Both the position numbers and the translations under genes were made by a program. Below the pieces are notes generated by a model. The model had not been told where the DNA came from. It worked only from the letters and a program-made list of their open reading frames with translations, and searched no databases. Below are positions 33,355 through 43,137 of a DNA stretch of 64,000 nt, piece after piece. Source of the DNA: Mesostigma viride. Taxonomy: Eukaryota; Streptophyta; Mesostigmatophyceae; Mesostigmatales; Mesostigmataceae. How positions within the stretch are numbered: position 1 is the stretch's first letter; each line of letters starts with the position of its first letter. The DNA lies in contig RPFO01000167.1 in assembly GCA_009746045.1 (NCBI GenBank), forward strand, positions 3,041,860 to 3,105,859, given 5' to 3'.

Positions 33355-33460
33355 AACTTTTGTGTAATTATTTTTCTAATGAGATTAGCATAGTACTCCG
33401 TGGCATGCCTTAATTGCGCATGACACGCAAGTACTTACTTACTTACTTAGCAGTATAGTC
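33355..33460 (+). mobile_element. ACTT-tailed LINE 3' end fragment
   Basis: A segment with TTTTGTGTAATTATTTTTCTAA, ACTCCGTGGCATGCC and CAAGTACTTACTTACTTACTTA. The same 3' end is present reversed near 40,070-40,135 and 15,190-15,240. It suggests a separate LINE family using an ACTT tail. Confidence 0.65.
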
Positions 33461-33689
33461 GTGTAGAATAGATAGACCGTGGCCTAATTGTACATGTACG
33501 CCTCCTACAGGCACTATACCAGCTGATTCAAGAGCATTATTTAGCCATGTACGTACATGTGTGCCCAATGATGATGTGCCACACACCAGATGCTGCTTAG
33601 CTTTATTTAGTTAGTTATGATGTGCCCACGCAGAGAGCTACTCTTCTCTGCCGAGAATTAAGCCATGCCCTATAGCCAGGGCTTTGTAT

Positions 33690-33906
33690 CAAGGAGACAA
33701 CCAGCGCAGGCCAGAAATCGTGAGAATCGATCCGGACCATGGTAGCTCGAGCCTGCCGTTATCTTGTCCGCGTGTTCGAGTCGTTCAGGATGATGAATAC
33801 GAATGGTGATGGAAATTGATGTGTAGCCTTGTATTGTGCATTGAAATTATGGCTGGCTTACGTGTAGAGCGACTATAGATGACCTAGACGGTGGGGCCGG
33901 AAACAG
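33690..33906 (+). repeat. Dispersed repeat B, copy 2, inside a LINE 3' UTR
   Basis: Near full match to 27826-28031. It interrupts LINE remnant 2 between CCAGGGCTTTGTAT and a resumed 3' UTR near 33,960 (AATGTATAGCCATGCTGATC). Confidence 0.85.
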
Positions 33907-34477
33907 CTAATTGCTTGATCAGGGCGTGTGTTTCGAGCCTAACTGGCCGGGAGTGTCTTTAATGTATAGCCATGCTGATCTTCCCCCCCATGTCGGGCCC
34001 CCCTTAGTTGGGTTGAGCTCCGAGCGAGACATCGTGGTCACTGGTGCAGGTGCCCTTGGTGCACCTCGAGCAAGTGTCGTTTACATTCCCACCCTGGCTT
34101 GCAGGAAGTATAGCTTAGAATGTGCCCCTTCTCTGGGATATGTGCTACATATACTGACTCCCAACGTACGTAGTAGTATGTTCCTAATTAATTAATTAAT
34201 TAATTAATGGTACGCAAGGATAGATGGCAAGTAGTGCATTCATGATGAAGGAGACCACTGGTCAGTAGTGATGAAGGGTTACCGCCTTCCCCACTCACGG
34301 GACAAGGGGGCTCCCCCACCAGTCCAGCTCAGTCACCTTCCCCTCAGTGTGAGCCAGGCAGTACGGCAATACGGCAATACGGCAAAACCTCGGCGTATTG
34401 CGTATTGCCGTATTCTACGCGTATTAAACGCGTATTATACGCCAAAAAAAAAAAAAGTGGTTTTTTGACCGGAAAAG

Positions 34478-35836
34478 CAGTGATTGGCCATACGCCGTAT
34501 TATACGCCGTATTTAGCGTATTATGCGCGATACGCAAGCGGCGCGTACGAAAATGGGGTACTTTCATACGCAACGCGTATTTTTGCGCATTTTTGCGTAT
34601 TTTCGCGTATTTTTGGCATATTTTTGGCTTACGAGGTGGGTGCATTTGCTTGCCTAGACTGCGGCGCGCCGACCTGTAGTAGGAACAAATAATTGCGTGA
34701 TGAGCTAGCTAGTGTATAGTGCACTAAAGCTAAAAGCGCGTTCATTGTGACTTGTGAAGGCGGGAAGGTGAAGGCGGGAAGGCTGAAGATTCATCATCAA
34801 GAAGGTGATAAGCAACAGTATATTTGGAATAAACGTACACCTATTTATCTGGATCAAGAAGGTGATAAGGTGTGCCAGCAACGTCGTGGTCGTCTGGCAC
34901 CTATATCGTAGCATATCGACATCCAGGCATGGCTGACACGAATGAGTCAATGGAACACGATGATGATGTGCGGCCCGATGAAGAAGAGGCGACATCCGAA
35001 ACTGTCTGGACATACATTAGCAAAGAGCGCATCCTCAAGAATGGGCAGCAGACAAATAACTACTACATGGATGATGGAGTACTCCGTTACAGGCTGCTGG
35101 TCGAGCAGGCGGAGAAGGAAAGCAATACCAGGAAGAGGAAGGCGACTAGTAGTGACGCCAAGAAGCAGGCTGATGTGCGGGCGGCACTTAAAGACAGGCT
35201 TGCAGACGTTGTAGAAACCGACGCCTTTAACTGGGTGTCCGCTCATGCCAGCAACACCTCGGGCGCGCTGCTGGGGCGGCTGGGCCAAGCGGATCATCAA
35301 AGGGCCAATCCACCGACGGTAATTTGCCCGCACCTTTTGGGCTAGCTCAGCAAAGAGCAGCTGGACGAGGAGCTGTGCGAAGTGCATTCATTTGCGCCTT
35401 TCAATGCCATCGACGCCCTTCAATGTCATCGACACCTTGGGGCAATGTATAGTGCATGCATATCTTGAGTTCTACAAATCTATTATCCTTTCCAGTGAGT
35501 TGTGCATTGATACTGGTATTGATACTTAGTTGCATGTTGTCTCGATTTTGGAGAGAAACTATCAAGTTAGACCGTTAGTAGAAACTATGCTTGTATTTAG
35601 GTAGTGATGGCAATGCCAAGGTCATGCTATATATGTCATGTATAGGCAAAAGGTATGGAAAAACACCAGCAGACTATGCTTGGTTGCTCAGAATGTTGAA
35701 AACCCCTCAAAATCATGTCAAAAAAGGGGTTTTCAACGGTTAGCGTACGATCAGCGTATAATACATTATACACCGCGTATTATACATTATACACCTGGGG
35801 CCGCGTACGACGCGTATTGCGTATGGCCAATCACTG
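34478..35836 (+). mobile_element. hAT-like transposon B
   Basis: Bounded by CAGTGATTGGCCATACGC and its perfect inverse. Target duplications CGGAAAAG lie at 34470-34477 and 35837-35844. The interior is nearly identical to element A in the opposite orientation. 1,359 bp. Inserted near the left end of element C. Confidence 0.88.
34929..35345 (+). pseudogene. Frameshifted copy of the hAT element protein
   Basis: Starts MADTNES and matches the element A protein. A one-base loss in a G run after NTSG shifts the frame, so the C-terminal part differs and stops early at 35345. It has one extra Ser in KATSSDAKK. Confidence 0.6.
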
Positions 35837-36004
35837 CGGAAAAGTGGATTTTCAATTAGGATAAAATATTCTAAGGTGTTTATCCCATGGGCGTGCCTCT
35901 CAAAAACTCTAGCTAATGTCTCAATCTTGATGAAAAACAATACAATGCACGTAGAGGTCGCCGGTAGCCGTTTGACACTCACTTGGCTGTCTCATCAATT
36001 GTAT

Positions 36005-36330
36005 GAAGTGTAATTAATTAATTAATTAGTTAATTATCACGTGACTGCGTCACGTGGGTGCCAATACAAAGTAGAGGAACCTTCAACCCCTGTACGCAAT
36101 GAGAGGGAGGGAGGGCGCCCTAGCTTCTCTCACTGCCACCGCCCACCAGTCGGTGGGCAGGCCACATCGAGCGCTCTATCCACATCACGGGGCCGGGGCG
36201 CATCACTGTGGGACAACCATTATTAACGATACCAGAGGTAGGCTGAAGCATAGCTGATGCTGTACAAGAAAGGTGAAGTGGGCTCAACGGGCGTCTGCTA
36301 AGGCATAAGCAAATGGCCACGCTGAGCCAT
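36005..36330 (-). mobile_element. 5'-truncated LINE 3' end with hairpin and TTAA tail
   Basis: The minus strand ends in CACGTGACGCAGTCACGTG and TTAATTAATT (36,012-36,060). The body matches 36,720-36,960, the 3' UTR of the adjacent ORF1-only element. Confidence 0.75.
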
Positions 36331-36689
36331 GGCTGGGCTAATGTGATTGCGTTCGTGCCACTCTAAACCGTTGGGGCTACTCTAAGCCGTTGGGGCTAGA
36401 TCAGTATACTATGCTCGAGAAATACATGGCAAGTCATGCTATAATGTAAAAGCTATGTCGATTGCCCTCTTCTAGACAGCTGGCTAGAATCTATTCTGGG
36501 GGAGCCCTAGGGGGTGTCGACAGTTTGTTGTTTACATAAAGGTCATGAAGTGTGATACTCATCCACTGCATGGTATATAGATTGCTAATTGAACTAATTC
36601 CTTATTACAACCATGAACTTATTGATAGGTATACGATTCGACCCAAAACCTTGATACAGTATGCAATAAAACGTGAACAGGATAGCACA

Positions 36690-38182
36690 TTAATTAATTA
36701 ATTAATAAGCACGTGACTGCGTCACGTGGGTGCCAATACAGAGTAAAGGAACCTTCAACCCTATATACACAGTGAGAAGGAGGGAGGGCGCCCTAGCTTC
36801 TCTCACTGCCGCAGGTGGGCAGGCCACAGAGCGCTCTCTCCACGGCATGGTGCCGGGGCGCAACACTGTGGGTGCAATACAACCAGTGCAATACCATAGG
36901 TAGGCTGACGCATAGCTTATGCTACAAATGTGATGTGGGCTCAAGACGTCGGCTAATTAAGGCGCAAGCTGATGGCCACAAGGTGCCAGAGCTAATTGAA
37001 GGTACTATAACGCTGTGCGCTAATATCGTTTCAAGTGCTGTAATGCCTAAGCTATCCCATCATCGATTGCCCCCATCTAGACAACTAGCTGGAGTGCTCT
37101 ATCCCGGGGAAGCCCGGGGGGGCTTCCACAGTTTCTTGTTGACGTAGAGGTCCCCGCCCCGCCAGTACACTTGGGGCTTCTCGGGGTTGGTCTTGTGGCG
37201 GATGTAGTCGGGCCACTGATCGCGGCGTTGCTGCTGCTGGGCTGGCGTCAGGTCGTCGTCAAGCGACCAGGAGGTGTCCACCAGCTTCTTGCGGCGAGAG
37301 AGGAACCGAACTCGGGCTGTGATGTCGCTGAAGGTGAGGACCACTGGAGGGGGCCCAGCCTTGGCCCGTGGATGGGGCAGGCGGTAGGCGCCCTGCAGTA
37401 TCGCACCTGGCAGCTGCATGCGCGCCAAGAGCTGTTTCTTCAGCTCGTCGAGAAGAGAGTCTGGGGTCTCCTCCGGCAGCATGTCGAAGCGCCTGAGGAT
37501 GACCCGGCAGCGGCGACGGTCGCGGTCAGCGGCCTCGCGGCGCGTGTCTTCCAGCTCCTGGAGCTTGGTGGTGATGGCGGTCGTGGTAGAGGATGCCTGG
37601 CTCTTGAGCAGGTCCGCCCAGGAGGCGCGAGTCGAGGGGTCATCACTAGCCCTACCAGCAGGTTGGGCGGCGATGGTGGCCGTTCGCTCGGCGATCTCGG
37701 GGACCTGCGTGGCCAGGGCGTCTACCTTGGCGGCAACTGCCTCAAGTTTCACGGTGCCTTGGCCGACTCGGCCTTCCACCTGGTTAAGGCGGGTGGTCAC
37801 AGTGGCTGTGGCCTCGGAAACTTTGGTGGCAATGTGCTCTTGCGTAGCAGTAAACTGAGGCTGGAGCTTAAGGGCGACTCTGGCTTCAATGTTGTTGACC
37901 TTGGCCGAGAGAGTGTTGAGTGGGCCGTCAGGCGCGTTCAGGGCGGCGAGCTGCTCAGCCATCGGCGCCAGCTGCTCCGCCACTGCAGCTCGGATGGAGT
38001 CCGTGCTGGGGGAGGTGCTGCTCTGCGGGGATGCTGCAGCTGCTGTGGCTGCCCGTCTGCGCTAGGATAGCACATACCAGATCAAAATTAAACCGCAGAT
38101 TAATTACCTTCCTTGCTGGAGCTAGCCGGATGCCCACCTCATCGATGTAGCTGCGAGCCGCTTTCCTGGCCGTCGTCGCCAA
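36690..38182 (-). mobile_element. ORF1-only LINE (HAL1-like organisation)
   Basis: A coding-competent ORF1 (see 37099-38060) is followed directly by ~350 bp of 3' UTR, the hairpin CACGTGACGCAGTCACGTG and a TTAA tail at 36,690-36,708. No reverse transcriptase is present. Mobilisation by a partner LINE is an inference. Confidence 0.65.
37099..38060 (-). CDS. LINE ORF1p-like RNA-binding protein
   Basis: Open for ~320 codons with no ATG at its left edge; the first in-frame ATG (Met in LAPMAEQL) lies about 35 codons in. A MATTARKAARSYIDE segment at 38182 may be its true start after a frameshift or splice. Order: Ala/Ser-rich start, long heptad-like coiled coil (AEQLAALNA, LSAKVNNIEARVALKL, TTRLNQVEGRVG), a basic segment, an RRM-like part (RCRVILRRFDMLPEE), then a C-terminal domain (PPPVVLTFSDITARVRFLSRRKKL, LDDDLTPAQQQQRRDQWPDY). 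This matches the coiled-coil/RRM/CTD plan of L1-type ORF1p. Three decayed relatives occur in the window. Confidence 0.75.
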
Positions 38183-38210
38183 TAAAACATGTCAGCAATA
38201 TATTTTACAC

Positions 38211-38587
38211 ATCTATCCGCATCTACTAAAAAGAAGGATTCAGCCGTGTTCAGCCCGTCTCACGGTGCGAGACTGAACAAGTCTCGCGTGCAGACACGTG
38301 TGTAGTACTCCTACACACAGATCTCGAGTGATTTATCTAGTACCAAATCCGAAAGGCTTGCATCACTCCCCGGACAGGAGAACTTTTGCGGATGACTGTA
38401 GGTGTAAGTTGGCGATGCCATGGTATCCGGAGACGTCCGTCCTATAGTCAGCAAAATTGGTGCGAGAGGTCCCCAGTTCGATTCCGGTCGGATTCATTTG
38501 CAGATCGCGTTTTCCGCGTTTTCCGCGGCCTGGCACTGAACGCAAAGGTTTTCACCTTTGCGGAGTGTCTGATCAGAATCTATCCGC
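38211..38587 (+). mobile_element. tRNA-like SINE, copy 2, full length
   Basis: Body 38221-38577 with 10-bp duplications ATCTATCCGC (38211-38220 and 38578-38587). Includes TAAAAAGAAGG at the start, the B-box-like AGTTCGATTCC, and the CGCAAAGG..CCTTTGCGG hairpin near the 3' end. Sense orientation on the + strand. Confidence 0.88.
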
Positions 38588-39831
38588 GTACAAACGTATC
38601 GACTTATTTCCCGCCTAGTAACAGTTAGCACATGCACGGCGACCGACCTGGTCGCTGATCAAACGAGGTTGCTGCACCGAGCATAGGGTCGAGACATATC
38701 TGCGCACTGTCACCCAGGCGTTGCCTGCCAATGATATACGCTGTTTAGGACCTATGGATCATGCCTGCAAAATTGCAGTTCAAAATGTCAAGCCATGCTC
38801 CCATACCAGTCAGATTTCTGCACCTCCATCTAGATGGCCGCGGAGGTCAACTATCATATTTATGCAAGTCGGTCTCGTTTTGCCATCGTTTACCCACGCC
38901 GTCACTGGCAGAGATGACAAGCGGGACCAACCGTAGGCCCGTACTCCCCAAGTACGGTTCAGGCTGCGTACCTGCCTAGGTCAGCAATGCCAAAACTAGC
39001 TCTGGCGCCAAATTCCGGAGCCGGGCGCCGTATAATACGCGAAAAATACGTATTATGCGCCGTATTTGCGTTGAGAACGCAATACGGCGTATTTCTAGTA
39101 CGTTAGTACGCCAAACCTCGCCGTATTGTATAATACGGCGTATTTACCGTATTATACGGCGTATTGGCGTACGCTGCTTCCCCTCCCGTGAGGACAAGCA
39201 GCGGTTCCTCTCTCGTCGCAAGCGGTTGCAAGACCTCACCTGGACGCTGGACGACGACCTGACCCCCGCTCAGCAGCAGCAGCGACGCGACCTGTGGCCG
39301 GAATACCTCCGCCACATTGAAGCAGGACCCCCCAAAGCCCAAGAAGGTGTACTGGAGGGGCGGGGAACTGATGATCAACCACAAGATGTGGACGCCCCCC
39401 GCGGGCTAGACTAGCTAATAGCCCTAGCTTGTATCCGTTGGTAGTCACTGCCGCTATGGCAGCCATGCTTAGAATGTTTGCCTAGCTGTGCCCACATACC
39501 TACTAGTCACGTGCACCGCTACTTAACGCACGGTACACAACCAGCCATGCATAGACTTCTTAGCTTAGTCCTTGTACAGCCATGCTACGTCCTGGCTATG
39601 ATCAGATTACTTGCCCACGCTCCTTGTTATGCCATGCTCACATGGGTCTTATTGCACCCACAGAATGCCGGATCGTTAGCGTGTCCGTTTAGCTAGCGTG
39701 CCAGAATCAGCAGCTGTGGGATGCCTTATAGGCATGAAGAAGACTCGTCTCTGCCCTTTCTCCTGTTGTGCACACACAGCTGGGATTGAAAGCACTTCGG
39801 TTCTCCGTGACTCCCCAACGGCAGCACGAGT

Positions 39832-39947
39832 TTAATGAATGAATGAATGAATGAATGAATGAATGAATGAATGAATGAATGAATGAATGAATGAATGAAT
39901 GAATGAATGAATGAATGAATGAATGAATTAATTAATTAATTAATTAA
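39832..39947 (+). repeat. TGAA and TTAA microsatellite
   Basis: About 23 TGAA copies followed by TTAA copies; tail of LINE remnant 3. Confidence 0.95.
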
Positions 39948-40803
39948 GGACGTACGGACCACCCCCAAGTCTGTGGGGGCTCCGCGTCTGACCGCGTATG
40001 GCATTCATAGCGATTCGGGCCGTGGTGCCCATGCACAACCCTTTAACTAGCTAACTAGTAAGTAAGTACTTGCACGTCATGTGCGAAGGCATGCCACGGA
40101 GTACTATGCTAATCTCATTAGAAAAAATAATTACACAAAAGTTTAAGCAAATATCGTCTGCATCATTCCCCAACCATTAAGCACTAGATGGGGATGTAAT
40201 CCTCATCCGAGCTGTCCTCTACTGTAATGGCAGACGCGGCGGTAGTGTAGCACGCGGCTATCCTCAGGCCAATAACCTCCACCTGCGGACTTCTACCCTG
40301 GCTAGCAACGGGCCGCGGGGCCCGTGGGGAGAAAACAGGAGCATACCCAGGTCAGGAAGGTGCTTTACTCAGATGGCAGCCCATTTCTCCTTGTCAATCA
40401 TGCGGGCGCGGATCGAGTACAGATAGTCCCAGAAGCCCTGCGTCTTCAAGCAGTTGTGTCACATATAGGTCCGGGCCGGTCGCGCCGCGCCGGTGCCGGG
40501 CGCGCGCAAGTTTGCCAGAGGGTTGCGATGGGACAAGGGGACCCTGCCATAGCCGAGGAGGTGTCTACCTGGTTGGCCCGTCTTAAGCCCCCCGGCAGGG
40601 CCCACATCGGTATTCGATCACCTGGTCTGTGCGGGCAAGCTGTAACTATGACCTAGAATTAGCTTACATAATCCATTCCATCCCATGTTCCCCTCCCACT
40701 GAGGACTTATTCTGAGGACTTATGCTCACGTGACGCAGTCACGTGTCTATTAATTAATTAATTAATTAATTAATTAATTAATTAATTAATTAATTAATTA
40801 ATA
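39945..40803 (+). mobile_element. Retroelement 3' region with hairpin and long TTAA tail
   Basis: Matches 46,178-46,378: a CCCCCAAGTCTGTGGGGG hairpin, GCATTCATAGCGATTCGGGCC, then after an interruption CCATTCCATCCCATGTTCCC, CACGTGACGCAGTCACGTG and a TTAA tail of about 13 units (40,752-40,803). The interruption (about 40,068-40,450) is a reversed ACTT-tailed LINE fragment. Confidence 0.75.
40068..40450 (-). mobile_element. ACTT-tailed LINE 3' fragment, reversed
   Basis: Minus strand ends an ORF with YSIRARMIDKEKWAAI then stop, and carries a 3' UTR finishing ACTCCGTGGCATGCC..CAAGTACTTACTTACT. Related copies are at 16110-16530 and 33355-33460. Confidence 0.7.
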
Positions 40804-40957
40804 AGTGATCCTTTTTGACAAATCGGTGAAAATGTAGAAGTCGGAATGAATTAAATGTCCTCTTGAGAATTAGAGAACTTGATGATCGATTCGAGGACTT
40901 AAGAATTTGAGAACTGGACTCGAGACAATCAGTAGAAAATGATTATTAATCGATGAT

Positions 40958-41816
40958 ATGATCTACACGACGGTCCCGTTCCGCGATCGCTTCAAACTGT
41001 TGGGGAGTTGGCTCCCTGACACCGCCGACGATGTGGACACCCGCATTGGCCTGGCCTGGGCTAGGCTCCGTTCGCTCAACACCTACTGGCGCTCCAAGGG
41101 CCTGGGCGAACACCGCAAGCGCATGCTCTTCAAGGTCCTCGTCCTCACGGTGCTCACGTATGGCGCCGAGGCGTGGACACTCACCCCCACACTGGCATCT
41201 AGGCTAGACGGCACAGTTTACAGGATGCTCCGGCAGGTCCTGTACGTAGGGTTTTCCAAGCGCCCGTCATCAGAGTCTTTGTATCAGGGCATGCCTCGTA
41301 TTTCGGACGAGATTCTAGACAGCGTAGGATAGCATTTGTAGGACACCTTGCTCGCACCAGCCAGGTCGACACCGCCCTTGGTCTGGCCGGCCCCAAGCGG
41401 CTTGGCCAGCCAGGGCGGCACATTCTGATCTGGCCTGGCCCCAAGGGCATTGCCAAAAAGGTAGGGAAACATGTCACGAACTACGTACAGATGTTGCTGG
41501 ATGACCTACTGGTCCCAGCCCAGTTTGAATACCGTATCCACTCTCTCTCCCTTCTTTAGACTGCCATGCAGAACAAGACGCGGTGGAAGAGGATTGTCAA
41601 GGCTCACACGCCCGACCCTGTGGGCAAACCACCTCCCCCCAAGCGGAGGAGGCGTTTTGATGAGTAGGGTAGTTAGGACTTTTCTAGATAGAGTTAGGTT
41701 AGTTCGATTACGCGGCTCCTTCCACCCCACCCATCCATCAAGGAATATGTGCTACATGATCTCCCAACGGAGGCATGTTATGTTATAATTTAATTTAATA
41801 AATAATTTAATTTAAT
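40958..41816 (+). mobile_element. LINE remnant 4: C-terminal reverse transcriptase part and 3' end
   Basis: Codes for FRDRFKLLGSWLPDTADDVDTRIGLAWARL and VLVLTVLTYGAEAWTLT, typical of the region after the RT fingers/palm in L1-like ORF2 proteins. It is frameshifted after ~124 codons (41330) and continues in another frame (FVGHLARTSQVDTALGLAG) to about 41,670. The 3' UTR has ATATGTGCTACATGATCTCC and a TTTAA-type tail at 41,785-41,816. Strongly 5' truncated. Confidence 0.82.
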
Positions 41817-41938
41817 GATCTACATGGTACTCTGATGAAGATATCCCATTTTGCTAGCTGGCTAGCGTAATATAGATGTGGTCATGGTCACGTACGAGAG
41901 CTGCTCTCTGCTGAGATGCCATGCTCTAGCTTTTGTAT

Positions 41939-42074
41939 ATAGCCTTTTCGAGAGGTCCCCAGTTCGATTCCGGTCGGATTCATTTGCAGATCGCGTTTTC
42001 CGCGTTTTCCGCGGCCTGGCACTGAACGCAAAGGTTTTCACCTTTGCGGAGTGTCTGATCAGAATAGCCTTTTC
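41939..42074 (+). mobile_element. tRNA-like SINE, copy 3, 5' truncated
   Basis: Body 41950-42063 with 11-bp duplications ATAGCCTTTTC at 41939-41949 and 42064-42074. Begins just upstream of the B-box-like motif and keeps the full 3' end, as expected from target-primed reverse transcription. Confidence 0.88.
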
Positions 42075-42266
42075 TATATAGAATCTGGAATATTGTATAG
42101 AATCTGGAATATTGTATAGGAAAAATTTTTTGGGCACTTTCTGGCCAAAAAATTATTTGACTGGCTTGCTAAAACATGTTGAACCCAGGTTTTGGGCCCA
42201 AGCGAGCACATATATGGTAGTGTTTACCCCCCAAAATTGGGGGTCATCGGACAACCCTGGCAAGGT

Positions 42267-42830
42267 TAACTGTGACGTATAACAGCATAAGGTACATGGT
42301 TTTTGACATTTTTGCACACATAGAGGCAAGCAATCAACATCAAATTTTATTCAATTGACCCAGAAACTTGCATGCAAACTGAATTCTGGTCCTCCATCAT
42401 GATGACATTGTGACGTCTCAGTTTGCACCCCAACTTCAACATGTTGGTGACGTTTGACAGCATAAAAAGTCAATTTTATTACAATTTCATTAGTTTTTTA
42501 CATCCAAGAGGGCCATAACCATTTCAAACAAGGCACACAACTTAAATGCATAATTTACAAAGGCCAGGTAAAGCATGCACCAAGGTTGAGGTCACCTATA
42601 GACCTATTTGTGACAGTCAATAGCATTAAAAATGCAGTTTTTGCTCATTTCTTTCATTTTGCATAAGTCAAATCATGCAGATTGCATCCAATATGATTCC
42701 ACTTGACCCAAAACTTGCACACACATTGAATTCAGGTCCAACGTCATGATGACAATGCCAAATCTCAGTTCCTAAACCAACGTTTAACATACCATCAGTG
42801 ACATATGGCAGCATTAATGGTCACTTGGAC
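42267..42830. repeat. AT-rich ~165-190-bp diverged tandem repeat
   Basis: Three to four units each start near GTGAC(G/A)nnT..CAGCAT(T)A and share CAATTGACCCA/CTTGACCCAAAACTTGCA and CATCATGATGAC-type blocks. Highly diverged; no coding sense. Confidence 0.6.
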
Positions 42831-43137
42831 ACATATTATATGGATTGAACATGGCGAATGATGTTGACAACAGGAATAATGATACAATGTCCTAAGTTGT
42901 ACAATCAAGGTGTGAACAAGCTCGTAAATGTTCTAAATGCTATGCATAAAACACGAGTCACTTGGTAAATAAAACATGCCGCGTACAGCCCGCTGCCGCT
43001 TTATCGTCTGCCTCTCTCTCCTACTTGGGCTGCGCTGGAGGCCTGGCATGTGATCTAGTTGAGTCCTGCGCTGCTCCATTGTCACTACTTGCAGCAGCAC
43101 ACCCTTGGTCTTGCCCTTCTTGTTCGAGGCCTGGCGC

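Larger units (their letters stand above)
30438..34207 (+). mobile_element. LINE remnant 2: degenerate ORF1 interrupted by hAT element A and repeat B
   Basis: An ORF1 N-terminal part (from the ATG at 30438) runs to 31128 and resumes at 32483 after the hAT insertion. The C-terminal part is at 32,880-33,240 (FLRRRKRLEK, LTLAQQQRRRE) and contains stops. The 3' UTR is interrupted by repeat B at ~33690-33960 and ends in TGTGCTACATATACT and a TTAA tail at about 34,185-34,207. Again no RT lies between ORF1 and the tail. Confidence 0.75.
34345..39176. mobile_element. hAT-like element C, composite, 4.8 kb
   Basis: Flanked by exact 8-bp duplications CTTCCCCT (34337-34344 and 39177-39184) that fall within LINE ORF1 sequence. 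Ends start with CAG (CAGTGTGAGCC and CAGCGTACGCC). Both subterminal regions have TACGGC/CGTATT repeats and an AAACCTCG..GTATTG block. The long inverted repeats are poorer than in A and B. It contains element B, an ORF1-only LINE, a LINE fragment and SINE copy 2. No transposase was seen. Confidence 0.65.
34268..39947 (+). mobile_element. LINE remnant 3: ORF1 fragment split by hAT-like element C, TGAA tail
   Basis: ORF1 codes YRLPHSRDKGAPPPV at 34,280-34,330 and resumes as FPSREDKQRFLSRRKRL at 39,180 after element C. It continues through LDDDLTPAQQQQRRDLWPEYL to a stop at 39412. The joined region follows the intact ORF1 at 37099-38060, allowing a small frameshift. The 3' UTR ends in a (TGAA)n tail at about 39,832-39,927, then TTAA repeats. 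Confidence 0.75.

Noticed and set aside
40958-41332. Host gene encoding a 124-residue protein
   Set aside because: Sequence is the C-terminal part of a LINE reverse-transcriptase ORF, frameshifted and followed by a LINE 3' end.
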